64,000 bases of DNA from Chloroflexi bacterium OLB13 (GCA_001567485.1 JZRA01000009.1:62001-126000), one strand, 5' to 3'. Numbered from the stretch's first letter, positions 1 through 9,580 are shown. Program-made: numbers and translations. The notes: generated by a model from the letters alone, not told the origin.

Positions 1-2
1 AA

Positions 3-959
3 ACGACCACGCTGCTGATGCTGGCGGGCATCTACAAGCCCACCGATGGCACGATCACCTTCGGCGAGCGGATCGTTAACCTTGTGCCGCCGCGCGAACG
101 CAATATCGGCATGGTGTTTCAGAGCTATGCGCTGTACCCGCACATGACGGTGTTCGGTAATATCGCGTACCCACTTAAGCTCAAGAACGTGTCGCGCGCC
201 GACCAGCAGGAGCGTGTCAAGCGCGTTGCCGACGTGATGGGGATTGGTGAGCTGCTCGACCGCAAGCCGGCACAGCTTTCCGGCGGTCAGCAGCAGCGCG
301 TCGCGCTGGGCCGCGCACTGGTCAAAGAGCCGGACATCCTGCTGTTTGACGAACCGTTGTCCAACCTCGATGCGCGCCTGCGCTTGACGATGCGCGCGGA
401 GATCAAGGCGCTGCAAAAACGACTTGGCATCACGTCGGTGTACGTCACGCACGATCAGGTTGAGGCGCTGACGATGGCCGACCGTATCGCGGTGATGAAC
501 AAGGGGCGGCTTGAGGCGTATGCCACGCCGGAGGATCTGTACGATCATCCGCGCACGACGTTCATCGCCAACTTCGTCGGGAATCCGCCGATCAATATGG
601 TCGATGTCGAACTGGCGCAGGAGAACGGGCAGGTCGTGGCGCGCTGCGCGGCATTCACGGTGCCGCTAGACAGCGAGCGTGTTCGCAAGGCGGTGGCGCA
701 TGGGCGTAAACTAACGATGGGAATCCGCGCTGAAGACATCACGCTCGGCGACGATGCTGCGCTGACCGGCGAGGTATACGCGGTCGAGCCGTTGGGACGA
801 GAGGATATGCTGGATGTGCGTATCGGGGCAGAGAGCTTTTTCGCGCTGGCGACGCCCCAACAGCGGATGCGCGCCGGCGACCGGATCGGCCTTCATATCG
901 ACGCGGAACGCCTCCAATTTTTTGACCCTGCGACCGGCAAATCCGTCCTCTGGGAGTAA
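3..959 (+). CDS. Sugar/glycerol-3-phosphate ABC importer ATPase (UgpC/MalK type), 5' truncated
   Basis: Cytoplasmic ATPase subunit of a CUT1-type ABC importer. The window opens just inside Walker A (TTTLLMLAG), so the first ~40 residues lie outside. Visible in order: Q-loop (FQSYALYPHM), ABC signature LSGGQQQR, Walker B ILLFDEP with the D-loop SNLDAR, switch histidine in YVTHDQ, then a C-terminal TOBE-like region of about 100 residues that is typical of UgpC/MalK. It ends 6 bp before a glycerophosphodiesterase-like gene on the same strand. That pairing resembles ugpC-ugpQ, so glycerol-3-phosphate or glycerophosphodiesters are possible substrates (inference). Permeases and binding protein would be upstream, outside the window. 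The family is certain; the substrate is not. Confidence 0.93.
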   Translation, partial: TTTLLMLAGIYKPTDGTITFGERIVNLVPPRERNIGMVFQSYALYPHMTVFGNIAYPLKLKNVSRADQQERVKRVADVMGIGELLDRKPAQLSGGQQQRVALGRALVKEPDILLFDEPLSNLDARLRLTMRAEIKALQKRLGITSVYVTHDQVEALTMADRIAVMNKGRLEAYATPEDLYDHPRTTFIANFVGNPPINMVDVELAQENGQVVARCAAFTVPLDSERVRKAVAHGRKLTMGIRAEDITLGDDAALTGEVYAVEPLGREDMLDVRIGAESFFALATPQQRMRAGDRIGLHIDAERLQFFDPATGKSVLWE

Positions 960-965
960 CACGCA

Positions 966-2384
966 GTGACATCTTTGACCGATCAGGTTGCGCATCTGCG
1001 TTTCGTGTCGACCGATACGCCCGACCGAGCGTTGGCGCTCGCTCATGCGCCGGTCATCCGCTTTGACGTGCGTGAGCCGTTCCAGCCGCTGGCGGTTGGC
1101 TATACAGTGTTTCGGGCCAACGGAACGTCGCCGTCGTTCCCGCGTGACATCGTGCTAGACGGCCGCGGCGCGGTGTGCATCGAGTACGCGATCTGGTGGG
1201 ACTGGGACATTCAACATCTGTACGAGCTTGAGCATATCTGGGTGTTTCTCGACGCCGACGGACGGCTTGCCGACGCCGATGCGAGCTGGCATGGCGGCTA
1301 CAGCCGCATGATCGACGAGCACGGCGCGCTGCCCGCCGAAGATGGCCGGTTGGTCGTCTGTTCCGAACCGGGTAAGCACGCGTTCGCGCCGTCGCCGGCG
1401 TGGTTGATCGAACGCAAGCCGCACACCGTCCGGAGCTGTACGTCGCGCAGCGGGGCGGGAGGGGTGTGGGTGACTCCGCTGTTCGAGGGTGTGATCCACG
1501 ACCGCAATCCGAACACTAATCAGCTGGTTCGGACGTATCTTGAGCGCCACGCGTTCGAGCCGACACATCAGTTCGACCTTCGATTCGCGCTGGAGAAGGC
1601 GATATGCGTGCCGTGGGACACACTCAACGCGTGGATTCCCCCGCGTGTGACGGCGTGGCTCGATGAACTCGAACGCACGATTCCCCCACACGAACGGCGT
1701 GTGCTGCGCATCGCCCACCGTGGCGCGAGCGCGCATGCGCAGGAGAACTCCGCCGACGCCATTCGTATCGCCGCAGAGCTTGGATCGGATTTGGTCGAGG
1801 TCGATGTGCGCGTGACCGCCGACGGCGTGCCGGTGATCTCTCACGACGACAGCCTGAATCGAGTCTACGGCGTGCCGGGGCGTATCCCCGAGCTGACACT
1901 GGAGCAGCTTCAGGCCGCGGCGCCGGTGATGACGTTCGATCAACTGCTTGAGCAATCGCGCGAGGTGGGTATCGGCCTGTACCTCGACATCAAGGCGCTG
2001 ACGCCGACGGCCGCTGCGCGCATGTTTTCGGCGGTGGATCGCACCGGGATGAAGTCGGCGGTCATCTTCGCGTCGTTCAGCGTCGACACGGTGACGGAGA
2101 TCAAGGCCAACCGGCCCGATGTCGTGACGTCGATTCTGTTCGGCTCAACCCACGTCGATCCGGTCGCGCTGGCACAGGCGACAGGGGCTGATGTCGTGCA
2201 TCCGTGCTGGGAGCGCGTGTCCGATGATCCGAGCACGCTGCTCACGCCGGAGTGGCTCGCACGGGTGCGCGCGGCGAAGTTGGGCGTCGTGACATGGCAC
2301 GAGGAACGCCCGCCGGTTATCGCGTCACTCAAGCGGCTGGGTGTGACCGGGATCTGTTCGGACAATCCCGAACTGCTGGTATAG
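966..2384 (+). CDS. Glycerophosphodiester phosphodiesterase-domain protein with an unassigned N-terminal domain
   Basis: 472 aa, GTG start preceded by GGGAG. The C-terminal half (about residue 245 onward) is a GDPD TIM barrel: AHRGAS with the catalytic His, a nearby ENS, EVDVR metal ligands, SHDDSLNR, and the closing GICSDNPELL. Such enzymes hydrolyse glycerophosphodiesters to glycerol-3-phosphate and an alcohol. The first ~240 residues match no domain I recognise; they are rich in Trp and His (YAIWWDWDIQHLYELEH, SWHGGYSRM) and have no signal peptide, so the enzyme is probably cytoplasmic. The preceding ABC ATPase gene is 6 bp away and probably cotranscribed. It converges on a LacI gene 35 bp downstream. 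The GDPD assignment is secure; the role of the front half is unknown. Confidence 0.88.
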   Translation: MTSLTDQVAHLRFVSTDTPDRALALAHAPVIRFDVREPFQPLAVGYTVFRANGTSPSFPRDIVLDGRGAVCIEYAIWWDWDIQHLYELEHIWVFLDADGRLADADASWHGGYSRMIDEHGALPAEDGRLVVCSEPGKHAFAPSPAWLIERKPHTVRSCTSRSGAGGVWVTPLFEGVIHDRNPNTNQLVRTYLERHAFEPTHQFDLRFALEKAICVPWDTLNAWIPPRVTAWLDELERTIPPHERRVLRIAHRGASAHAQENSADAIRIAAELGSDLVEVDVRVTADGVPVISHDDSLNRVYGVPGRIPELTLEQLQAAAPVMTFDQLLEQSREVGIGLYLDIKALTPTAAARMFSAVDRTGMKSAVIFASFSVDTVTEIKANRPDVVTSILFGSTHVDPVALAQATGADVVHPCWERVSDDPSTLLTPEWLARVRAAKLGVVTWHEERPPVIASLKRLGVTGICSDNPELLV

Positions 2385-2419
2385 ATCGGCCTGCTGCGGA
2401 CGCCGTGCGGAAGATGGGG

Positions 2420-3436
2420 TCATCTCGCCGGTGCGGTGCTGCCCCGAACGATCAGATCGGGATAGAGTACGCGCTGGTGGATCGGCATCTCAGGATTGCG
2501 AATCAACGAGATCAGCAGCTCGATCGACTGCTCGCCGAGCAGCTTAAAGTCCTGATGGACGGTCGTCAGCGCGGGCAGGAAATACGCCGATTCGGGGATG
2601 TCGTCAAAGCCGACAACCGACACGTCGTCCGGGACGTTGAGGCCGTGTTCGTGGAGCGCCGCGATTGCGCCCAGCGCCATTTGATCGTTGCCAGCGACCA
2701 ATGCGGTGAACTCAGCGCCATCGTTGAGCAGTGACAGCACCCCGTTGTAGCCGCTTTCAGCCGTCCAATTCCCCTCAACCGTCATGTCGTGGCGCAGTGT
2801 GTGCCGATCCATCGTCGACACCCAACTGCGATGCCGCATGATCGCGTCGTACCAGTTCAACGGCCCGCTGATCTCGGCGATACGGCGGTGTCCGAGGTCG
2901 ATCAGGTGGTTGACCGCCAGCTGCGTGCCGTACACCTGCTCGATTCCGATAGATGCGACCCCCGGCCGAGGCGCGGTGTCGATCTGGATGTACGGGATGC
3001 GCCCGGCCAGCTCATTCACCTCGCTCATGACGTCCGAGACGACCGGAGCGATCAGGATCACGCCGTCGATGAGGTGTTCGTGCAGATCATCCAGCGCCGC
3101 GCGGACGTCGTCATGCGTCAGCTGCTCGATGGCAGTGGGCGATACCCGATACCCCTTGCTGCGCGCGTACTGCGTGATGTTCGCCAACATTTGCGCCGGG
3201 CCGTAGAAGGTCGAGCCGAAGCTCATGATGGCGAGGGTGTCGGAACGATTGGTGACGAGGCTGCGGGCAGCACGGTTCGGGCGATACTTCAGCGCTTCGA
3301 TGGATCGCAGGACGCGATTTCGCGTGGCTTCGGCGACGCTGGGGTGATTGTTGACAACACGCGACACGGTTTGATAGGAGACGCCGGAGTGCGTGGCAAC
3401 GTCATGCAGTGTCGCTGCCTTTTGAGGGGGCTTCAT
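2420..3436 (-). CDS. LacI-family transcriptional regulator
   Basis: 338 aa. Residues 8-55 form the LacI helix-turn-helix and hinge (TLHDVATHSGVSYQTVSRVV, then YRPNRAARSL). The rest is a periplasmic-binding-protein-like ligand domain, including the closing VVGFDDIPESAYFLPALTTV block typical of sugar-responsive members. It would bind DNA as a dimer and release it on binding a sugar or derivative. The neighbouring genes are the GDPD gene (convergent) and the SDR-ended operon (same strand, 330 bp upstream), so its target cannot be assigned by position. ATG start with only a weak Shine-Dalgarno. A possible -10 element TACAAT lies about 22 bp upstream. Confidence 0.94.
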   Translation of the reverse strand: MKPPQKAATLHDVATHSGVSYQTVSRVVNNHPSVAEATRNRVLRSIEALKYRPNRAARSLVTNRSDTLAIMSFGSTFYGPAQMLANITQYARSKGYRVSPTAIEQLTHDDVRAALDDLHEHLIDGVILIAPVVSDVMSEVNELAGRIPYIQIDTAPRPGVASIGIEQVYGTQLAVNHLIDLGHRRIAEISGPLNWYDAIMRHRSWVSTMDRHTLRHDMTVEGNWTAESGYNGVLSLLNDGAEFTALVAGNDQMALGAIAALHEHGLNVPDDVSVVGFDDIPESAYFLPALTTVHQDFKLLGEQSIELLISLIRNPEMPIHQRVLYPDLIVRGSTAPAR

Positions 3437-3768
3437 GCTTTGATCCGATACTTCTCGATTGTATCCGCCGTGCTGGCGCCGCCCGTCCTTGTTTCGAGCC
3501 GCAGCGCTGACTCACGCCTTAAGGCACGGGATTACGGTTGACGCTCGCTTGAGCGCGTAGGGTTGTCGAACGCGCCGCGCGTAATTTCGGGCTGTGGGGG
3601 ACGCCGCCCCGGCCCATCGCGTGTTTGGGGCCGCCTGCCGACCCTTGTAATCGTACAAAGGCAAGCGGCAAAACGCCAACCGTAATCTGGATTCGGCGCG
3701 GCGTCACCGGATTTTCGAGAGGATGTCGCGTCTGATCTCTGCTGATGTGCGGTCTGTGCCGCGGCGCG
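3437..3768. other. Intergenic region between the SDR stop and the LacI start
   Basis: 332 bp with no supportable gene; the open frames here lack a ribosome-binding site and resemble nothing known. It should hold the LacI promoter near 3458 and the transcript end of the upstream operon. A weak GC-rich inverted repeat (CGGCCC...GGGCCG, near 3612-3636) has no T-tract. Confidence 0.5.
3458..3463 (-). promoter_or_regulatory. Possible -10 element for the LacI gene
   Basis: TACAAT on the minus strand, 22 bp upstream of the LacI ATG. The same hexamer recurs at 32184-32189. No convincing -35 is visible at 16-18 bp, so this is tentative. Confidence 0.3.
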
Positions 3769-4539
3769 CTATGTGCGTAAGTAGGCCGCACCGAACAGGT
3801 CGATGATGCCGCCGGTCAGGTATTCAACGCCGGGCGATGCGAGGAACACGGCGGTTCGGGCCACCTCCTCCGGCTGACACACCCGGCCCAGCGGGCTTTG
3901 CTGCTCGATCGCGGCCCACGCCGGGGAGTCCTTGTCATTGGCGGCCATGTCGGTATCCACGACCCCCGGCGCGATCACGAACACGTAGATTCCATGCGGG
4001 GCGAGCGCGACCGACAGCGATTGACTCATCGCGTTGAGCGCGGCCTTGCTCGCGGCGTAACCGGGGGCTTCCGGCTTGCCGCGAAACGCGGTTCGTGACG
4101 AGATCGTGATGATACGCCCGCCGCCTTGCGCGATCATGTGCTGCGCCGCGCAGTATGTCGCGTTCGCCGCGCCGATCAGGTTGGTCGAGAGGATCCGCGA
4201 CCATGCAGCCTGCCACCCGTCATAGTCCATCTGAGGCAGCGGATGCTCCTCGAAGATACCGGCGTTGTTGACCAGCACGTCGATCCGCCCGAACCCGGCC
4301 GCGACGTCCTCGACCAGCGCGTGTACGGCGGACGCGTCGGTGATGTCGGCTTGAACGGCGATGTGACCTTTGCCCGCCAGCAGGCCGAGCGTGTGTTCGG
4401 CGGCGGCGCGGTTCGAGCCGTAATGCACGGCCACGCGCGCCCCGCGCTCTGCAAAAGCGATAGCGCACGCGCGGCCAATCCCGCGTGACGCGCCGGTAAT
4501 CAGGACACACGTTCCGGTTAGCCCGGCTTGATCGTTCAT
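3769..4539 (-). CDS. SDR-family NAD(P)-dependent oxidoreductase
   Basis: 256 aa from ATG at 4539, chosen because it forms an ATGA overlap with the upstream DapA-family stop; a longer frame upstream lies within that gene. A classical short-chain dehydrogenase: cofactor loop TGASRGIGRA, NNAGIF, catalytic Ser in TISSRTAF, YAASK dyad, and the C-terminal PEEVARTAVFLAS and YLTGGIIDLFGA. It oxidises or reduces a hydroxyl/keto group with NAD(P). It is the last gene of the IclR-sialidase-aldolase-ABC operon and is translationally coupled to the gene before it, so it probably acts on a sugar-acid or keto-sugar intermediate of that pathway (inference). Close relatives are often called FabG or glucose dehydrogenase; the substrate is unknown. 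Confidence 0.92.
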   Translation of the reverse strand: MNDQAGLTGTCVLITGASRGIGRACAIAFAERGARVAVHYGSNRAAAEHTLGLLAGKGHIAVQADITDASAVHALVEDVAAGFGRIDVLVNNAGIFEEHPLPQMDYDGWQAAWSRILSTNLIGAANATYCAAQHMIAQGGGRIITISSRTAFRGKPEAPGYAASKAALNAMSQSLSVALAPHGIYVFVIAPGVVDTDMAANDKDSPAWAAIEQQSPLGRVCQPEEVARTAVFLASPGVEYLTGGIIDLFGAAYLRT

Positions 4540-5432
4540 GGCGTCAGCTCGTTCACAAGGTCGATGAGTTCGTCGGCGATTTGCATGTGGATCGTATCGA
4601 ACGGCAGTGTTGGCGGCCTGACACGGGCGGTCGGATAGATGCCCTGCCGCCACAACAGCCGCTTGAAGAAATGGATTGAGATGTCGAGGTGCTGGTTGGA
4701 GAACGCCAGCACCGGCAGCAGATGTTCAAACAAGGCTCTTGCGGCCGTCCGGTTGCCCGCGGCGCAGCGGCGGTAGATCTCGGTGTAGATCGCGTGCATT
4801 CCGGTCGGCATCACCGCGTGTACGCCGCGGTCGAACGCCTCGATCATCTGCATCACGGCCCACCCGCCAGAGACGTGGATTTCACCGCCGGTCGCCGCGA
4901 GGACTTCCGAGTATTTCACCCCTGCGGGAACCACCTCGATCTTGATCGCCGCGAACGCTTCGATCGACTCAAACAGCCGCACGATCAGCGGGACGGGCAG
5001 GCCGTAGCCGGCGAAGTCCCAATCTTGCAGCATGAGAAAGCCCGGCCGTAGATCGGCCAGCGCGCGGACGTGGCGTTCGTAGCTGGCGTCGTCAGTGTAC
5101 GGGATGCTGGCGAGGATGCCGGGGCAGCCTGCGTCGATCAGCGCGCGCGCCGCGCGTTCACGGGACTCGGCGTCGGCGGCGGATGCGCCCCCGATGACCG
5201 GCACGCGCCCGTTCACCGCGTCAATTGTCGTGCGCACCATCGCGAGCCGTTCAGCCTCGCTGAGCTTGTCGACCTCGGCAGCCATCGCCGGCACGAGGAA
5301 ACCGGCTACGCCCGCCTCCAGCGCGATCTCGATGTTACGCCGCAGCGCATCGAGATCAACTGTGTCGGCCTCGGTGAATGGCGTATTGAGCACCGTGACG
5401 ATCCCGCGCATGGCGGCGACCGGGTTTCGCAT
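4536..5432 (-). CDS. Divergent DapA/NanA-family (dihydrodipicolinate synthase-like) protein
   Basis: 298 aa from ATG at 5432, 5 bp after the upstream permease stop; a longer open frame overlaps the permease and is rejected. The fold is recognisable (RGIVTVLNTPF at the start, a TIM-barrel pattern, a Lys in AAIKIEVVP where the Schiff-base Lys would sit). The usual GTTGE loop reads VPAMAAEVDKLS and the usual catalytic Tyr motif (YNxP) reads LQDWDFAG, with no Tyr. It may be a non-canonical lyase, a dehydratase, or have lost aldolase activity. It shares an operon with a second, canonical DapA-family protein (8684-9580), so the two probably do different steps. Overlaps the SDR by 4 bp. Confidence 0.82.
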   Translation of the reverse strand: MRNPVAAMRGIVTVLNTPFTEADTVDLDALRRNIEIALEAGVAGFLVPAMAAEVDKLSEAERLAMVRTTIDAVNGRVPVIGGASAADAESRERAARALIDAGCPGILASIPYTDDASYERHVRALADLRPGFLMLQDWDFAGYGLPVPLIVRLFESIEAFAAIKIEVVPAGVKYSEVLAATGGEIHVSGGWAVMQMIEAFDRGVHAVMPTGMHAIYTEIYRRCAAGNRTAARALFEHLLPVLAFSNQHLDISIHFFKRLLWRQGIYPTARVRPPTLPFDTIHMQIADELIDLVNELTP

Positions 5433-5437
5433 TGTCG

Positions 5438-6277
5438 TTAGCCTTTCAAGCCCGTGCGTGAAATGCCTTCGATGAAATACCGCTGCAAGATGACGAACAC
5501 CACGATCGGAGGCAGGGCCGCGACGACCGCGCCGGCCATCGACTGGCCGATGCTCATTTGGCCCTGCACCAATCCGGGCCGCAAGCTGAGGAACTGCGCG
5601 ATCCCGACCGGCAGCGTCCGGACGCTGTCGCTGCGCGTGACGATCAGCGGCCACAGGAAGCTGTTCCATGTCGACAGGAACGTAATGATGGCGACGGCGG
5701 TCAGCGCAGGGCGGGCCAGCGGAAGCACGATGGAGATGAGGATGCGAAACGTCGATGCGCCGTCGACGCGCGCGGCTTCTTCAAGTTCCGCCGGGATGCT
5801 CAGGAAGAACTGGCGCATCAGGAACACGCCGGTCACGTTCGCGCCCACCGGCAGGATCAGCGCCCAATACGTATCGGTCAGGCCCATCCGCGAGAACAAG
5901 ATGAACAGCGGGATGATCGTGATTTGAATCGGGACGAACAGCATTGACAGCACGATCAGGAAGATGATGCCACGGCCGCGAAAGCGCAGGCGCGCGAAGG
6001 CGTAGCCCGCCAGCGAGTCGAGCACGAGCACAAGCACGGTCGCCGCTGTCGCCGTGAACAAACTGTTGAACAGCCACTGCGTCATCGGATGCGCTTGGAA
6101 GATCGCGCCGAAGTGTTCAAACGTCGCGTTCTGCGGCAGCCAGCGGATTTCGGTCGTGACGATCTCGGTCTCAGGCTTGAGAGACGTGGCGACCATCCAC
6201 ACCACCGGGCCGAGCGCCACCACGAGGATGACGGCCAACACGACATACCACACCACGCGCGACAAGGTCTTGTTCAT
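5438..6277 (-). CDS. Carbohydrate ABC importer permease (MalG type)
   Basis: 279 aa, six predicted membrane segments (first at about residues 8-28), and the CUT1 EAA loop [16 protein letters not shown] that docks to the ATPase. It forms the membrane channel with the MalF-type partner whose gene lies 2 bp upstream. Ends in the usual [14 protein letters not shown]. No ATPase gene lies in this operon, so a shared ATPase, perhaps the one at 1-959 or 23746-24828, must energise it. Substrate probably a sugar acid or amino sugar, judging by the neighbouring aldolases and sialidase-like protein. Confidence 0.95.
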   Translation of the reverse strand: MNKTLSRVVWYVVLAVILVVALGPVVWMVATSLKPETEIVTTEIRWLPQNATFEHFGAIFQAHPMTQWLFNSLFTATAATVLVLVLDSLAGYAFARLRFRGRGIIFLIVLSMLFVPIQITIIPLFILFSRMGLTDTYWALILPVGANVTGVFLMRQFFLSIPAELEEAARVDGASTFRILISIVLPLARPALTAVAIITFLSTWNSFLWPLIVTRSDSVRTLPVGIAQFLSLRPGLVQGQMSIGQSMAGAVVAALPPIVVFVILQRYFIEGISRTGLKG

Positions 6278-6279
6278 CG

Positions 6280-7212
6280 TTATTCGACTCCCTCAATGCC
6301 GCGCCGGTGCGCCCGGATTTGGAAGAACGCGACCAGCACCAACAGGCCGAACAGGATCAGCGCGATGGCCGATCCATAGCCAAACTTCTGAAACTGGAAC
6401 GACGTCGTATAGATGTACTGCACCAGCGTCAGCGTCGAGGTGCCGGGGCCGCCGCCGGTCATCACGTAAGTTTGGTCGAACACCTGAAACGAGTTGATCA
6501 CCGTGAGCATGAGGACGAGGAAGGTGGTCGGCGCGAGCATCGGCAGCGTGACGAACCGGAACACGCCCCACGACCGCGCGCCGTCGATGCGCGCCGCCTC
6601 GTACAACTCGGTCGGGATGTCCTGTAGGCCGGCGAGGAAAAGCACCATGTTGTAGCCGACCGTCCACCACACCGTTGTCAGGATGACGCCGTACATAGCC
6701 GTGCCTTCGCTCACGAGCCACGGCACGTCCTGAATGCCGAATACGTTGAGGTAAGCGTTCATCAGGCCGAAGTCTTTGTCGAGGATCCACGTCCACAGCA
6801 CGCCGACGACAGTCGACATGATGACGAACGGCATAAAGACCGCAACCCGACCAAGCGTCCGGCCGCGCCGCGACTGGTTCAAGAAGAGCGCGAGGGCAAG
6901 GCTGAGGATGATCAGCGCGGGAACCGTGATGACCACGAAGAACACCGTATTGCTGAACGCGGCGCTGAACAGGGGATCGCGGCCCATCGCCGAAAAATTG
7001 GCGAACGCGATGTACTGCGGCGGGCGGACGGCTTGCCAGTTGGTGAACGAGATCCCCAGCCCTGCGAGCGATGGCCCGAGCCGGAACAGCACGAAGAAAA
7101 CCAAGTACGGCAGGATGAACAGATAAGGTGTAAAAGAGGCGCGCGACCGCATTTTGGTCGCCAATGCGACGGCCGGATCCCCCCGGTGTGCTGCGTTGGG
7201 CGTGATTCGCAT
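6280..7212 (-). CDS. Carbohydrate ABC importer permease (MalF type)
   Basis: 310 aa from ATG at 7212, with GAGGGA upstream; the in-frame extension to 7284 runs into the stem-loop between this gene and the binding-protein gene, so it is rejected. Six membrane segments (first [17 protein letters not shown]) and the EAA loop [16 protein letters not shown]. It is the inner-membrane partner of the MalG-type permease 2 bp downstream. The stem-loop at 7248-7278 separates it from the binding protein. Confidence 0.94.
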   Translation of the reverse strand: MRITPNAAHRGDPAVALATKMRSRASFTPYLFILPYLVFFVLFRLGPSLAGLGISFTNWQAVRPPQYIAFANFSAMGRDPLFSAAFSNTVFFVVITVPALIILSLALALFLNQSRRGRTLGRVAVFMPFVIMSTVVGVLWTWILDKDFGLMNAYLNVFGIQDVPWLVSEGTAMYGVILTTVWWTVGYNMVLFLAGLQDIPTELYEAARIDGARSWGVFRFVTLPMLAPTTFLVLMLTVINSFQVFDQTYVMTGGGPGTSTLTLVQYIYTTSFQFQKFGYGSAIALILFGLLVLVAFFQIRAHRRGIEGVE

Positions 7213-7247
7213 GGCGGCTTCCCTCAACTTTCGATGTGGCTGCGTGA

Positions 7248-7278
7248 CCCGGCGCGGCGGTGTCTCTGTCGCGCCGGG
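7248..7278 (-). promoter_or_regulatory. Stem-loop between binding-protein and permease genes (1 of 5)
   Basis: Perfect 9-bp GC arms (CCCGGCGCG at 7248-7256, CGCGCCGGG at 7270-7278) around a 13-nt loop, 21 bp after the binding-protein stop. No U-tract follows. It probably stabilises the upstream transcript or attenuates read-through, giving more binding protein than permease. Confidence 0.6.
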
Positions 7279-7298
7279 CCACATGGCGGGTTAGATCG

Positions 7299-8585
7299 TT
7301 ACGGAACCGAGAGGATCGCCGTGATGAGGTTACAGGCGTTCTCGACCTCGGTTGCGACATCGGCGTTCTCAAGGATGATGCGCTGGCCCATGACCATCAT
7401 CGGGGTCGGGGCGTTGGACGCGAAGATCTCAGAGAACTTGGGGATGTTCGGCAGCAGAACCTGATTGGGCAGCATATCCACGAACGACTGGCGGCCCTTG
7501 AGTTCGGCGAACTCCTCAGACTCGATGATGTCGTTGCGGATCGGAAGCTGGCCCGATTCTAGCCAGTCGAACGAGTTGGCGCCCAGCCACTCGATAAACG
7601 CGATCGCTTCGTCGCGCTTCTCAGGGTCGGCGTAGGTCGGGAAGGTGAAGTCGTGGCCGCTGCCCCACACCGCGGGCTGATCGAAGATGGTGGGATAGGG
7701 GGCGGTGGCCCAGTTCAGGCCGTCGGCTTCCGCCGCGATCATCGCCGGAATCTGCCACGGGCCGTCGATCAGCATGGCCGTGCGACCGGAGATGAAGTCG
7801 CGGGCGTAGTCGGTCTGGCCCTGCGGTGCGGCATAGTGCACGTACACCAAGTCTTGCAGCCACTTCCACGCCTGAGCCGCCTTGTCGAGATCCATCGCGC
7901 AGGACATGCCATCCTCGCTGAAGAGCTGGCCGCCAAGCTGGTTGTACAGCGCATACCACTGATAGAACGCGTGGTGGTTGGTGTGCATGTTGATGGCATA
8001 GCGCACGATGTTGGCGGGGTCGAAACCCTCGTCACCCGGGTGCAGGCCGTTGGCGTCGACCGTCAGCAGACGCGCCGCTTCGAGGAACTCCTCGGCGTTG
8101 GTCGGCGCGGCTTCGATACCGGCTTCTTCGAACATATCGACGTTGTAGAACAGGCCGTGAACGCCGAGGTCAAACGGAAGCGCGTACATCGTGCCGTCGT
8201 AGAACTGCAAGTCCCACGCCTTCTGCACGTAAGCGTCCTTTTGGAAGACCTCGGACGCGGCAACGATGTCCTCGACCGGATCAATCAGGCCGAGGTTGAT
8301 GAACATGGCGGTTTCCTGCGGGTGCATCGCCATGATGTCAGGCGACGTGCCGGCGCTGGCTGCGGCGATGAACGCGTCGAACAGCGGCGACCACTGCTGA
8401 ACGGTCAGGTTGACGTGTACACCCGGATTTTCCGCGTTGTACTGGTCGACCAGCTTCTGCATGATCGCGCCGTCCGGCCCCGTCCAGCCACCCCAGAATT
8501 CCAACGTTACGACATCCTGCGCCGAGGCGACACCAAACAGGGCGAGCAGGACAATCAGAAGGAGCGATACGGTGAGTTTACGCAT
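7299..8585 (-). CDS. Extracellular sugar-binding protein of an ABC importer (family 1)
   Basis: 428 aa. The signal peptide has a hydrophobic core at residues 5-20 and ends GVASAQD, a signal-peptidase-I-like AxA site with no lipobox Cys. The mature domain has the family-1 pattern: [12 protein letters not shown], then [36 protein letters not shown], and aromatic residues in the predicted pocket. It would capture the carbohydrate outside the membrane and deliver it to the MalF/MalG pair downstream. GGAGG precedes the ATG. It lies between a DapA-family gene (98-bp gap) and the permeases, inside the IclR-controlled operon. Substrate inferred only from neighbours: sialic-acid-like or other acidic sugar. 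Confidence 0.95.
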   Translation of the reverse strand: MRKLTVSLLLIVLLALFGVASAQDVVTLEFWGGWTGPDGAIMQKLVDQYNAENPGVHVNLTVQQWSPLFDAFIAAASAGTSPDIMAMHPQETAMFINLGLIDPVEDIVAASEVFQKDAYVQKAWDLQFYDGTMYALPFDLGVHGLFYNVDMFEEAGIEAAPTNAEEFLEAARLLTVDANGLHPGDEGFDPANIVRYAINMHTNHHAFYQWYALYNQLGGQLFSEDGMSCAMDLDKAAQAWKWLQDLVYVHYAAPQGQTDYARDFISGRTAMLIDGPWQIPAMIAAEADGLNWATAPYPTIFDQPAVWGSGHDFTFPTYADPEKRDEAIAFIEWLGANSFDWLESGQLPIRNDIIESEEFAELKGRQSFVDMLPNQVLLPNIPKFSEIFASNAPTPMMVMGQRIILENADVATEVENACNLITAILSVP

Positions 8586-8683
8586 GATGGTTCCTCCAGA
8601 ACTTGGCTATTGTCATCTTGGTGCTGCGCGTTCGTGTCGAGTTTTGACCTGTGCCACCTCCTCTGCATTTCCTTCGTCAAAGG

Positions 8684-9580
8684 CTAGATGGGGAGCGCCA
8701 GAATATCGCTCAACTGCTCCCAACACGCGTCGATCCGCTCGGACACAGCCTTCCGAAGCGGGGCGCGTACATCTCCAATCGGGACGCCGCGTTTGGCGCA
8801 CATCGCCTTGTAACGCGACAGGTCGGCGCCATCCGCGAGGATCACCCGCACCTGATCCAACCGTGCTTGCAGGGCGCGGCCCGTGGCGAGATCGCCGGCC
8901 TTGGCGGCCTTCATAATGCCGACCACCAGCTCAGGGACGACGTTGGCGTTGCCGGAGACACAGGCATCCACGCCGATCGCCTGCGCCGCGAGGATTAAGC
9001 CGTCGGGGCCGCTGGCGGTGTTGAACGCGCCGTCGTGCAAGTCACGGCTTGCGAACAGCGTCGCCAACCCGCCGCTGCTGTCTTTGAGGCCGATGATGTT
9101 CGCGAATGCGCCGGCCAGCTCGACGACCAGCCGGGTCGACAGCGCGTTCGGCGTCACGCCGGGGTTGTTGTAGAGGTAGATCGGGAAGTCCGGCACGGCT
9201 TTGGCGACCGCCGCGAAGTGGTCGAACAGCGCGTCTTCGGTGAGCGTATAGAAGTACGGCGGGACGACGGCGGCGGCGTCCGCGCCGGCATCGCGCGCAT
9301 GACGGGTGAGGGCGATGGTCTCGGCTGTGGTAATCATGCCGGTGTGGATAATCACCGGAACCCGCCCGGCCGTGTGCTTCACCGTCCATTCGGCCACCCG
9401 TTTACGCTCATCCGCCGTGAACAGCGGGCCTTCGCCGGTCGTTCCAAGCGGGAACAGCCCGGTGACGCCGTGTTCGATCACGAAGTCGATCAGGCGCGCC
9501 AGCCCCTCTTGGTCGACGGTGTCGTTTGCGATCGGGGTGAGCAGCGGAACAATGACGCCCTGAATCTTGAGCGGTTTCAT
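8684..9580 (-). CDS. DapA/NanA-family aldolase (dihydrodipicolinate synthase / N-acetylneuraminate lyase family)
   Basis: 298 aa from ATG at 9580, overlapping the upstream stop as ATGA and with AAGGA upstream. Canonical family residues are present: GTTGEG phosphate/carboxylate loop, the catalytic Tyr in YLYNNPG, and the Schiff-base Lys in IGLKDSSG. Class I aldolases of this family split or form 2-keto acids such as N-acetylneuraminate or 2-keto-3-deoxy sugar acids. The gene directly follows a sialidase-like gene and precedes an ABC importer, which suggests a catabolic lyase, not lysine biosynthesis. The exact substrate cannot be read from sequence. Confidence 0.9.
   Translation of the reverse strand: MKPLKIQGVIVPLLTPIANDTVDQEGLARLIDFVIEHGVTGLFPLGTTGEGPLFTADERKRVAEWTVKHTAGRVPVIIHTGMITTAETIALTRHARDAGADAAAVVPPYFYTLTEDALFDHFAAVAKAVPDFPIYLYNNPGVTPNALSTRLVVELAGAFANIIGLKDSSGGLATLFASRDLHDGAFNTASGPDGLILAAQAIGVDACVSGNANVVPELVVGIMKAAKAGDLATGRALQARLDQVRVILADGADLSRYKAMCAKRGVPIGDVRAPLRKAVSERIDACWEQLSDILALPI

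Noticed and set aside
3519-3791. 90-codon minus-strand frame downstream of the SDR gene
   Set aside because: No ribosome-binding site and low-complexity Pro/Arg composition; it overlaps the end of the SDR.
4540-4653. N-terminal extension of the SDR and similar long extensions at 5433-5669, 15690-15800, 25666-26049, 40560-40943 and 62832-63149
   Set aside because: Each extension lies within the upstream gene in another frame, and the internal start forms an ATGA overlap or a short-gap join with a sensible protein N-terminus.
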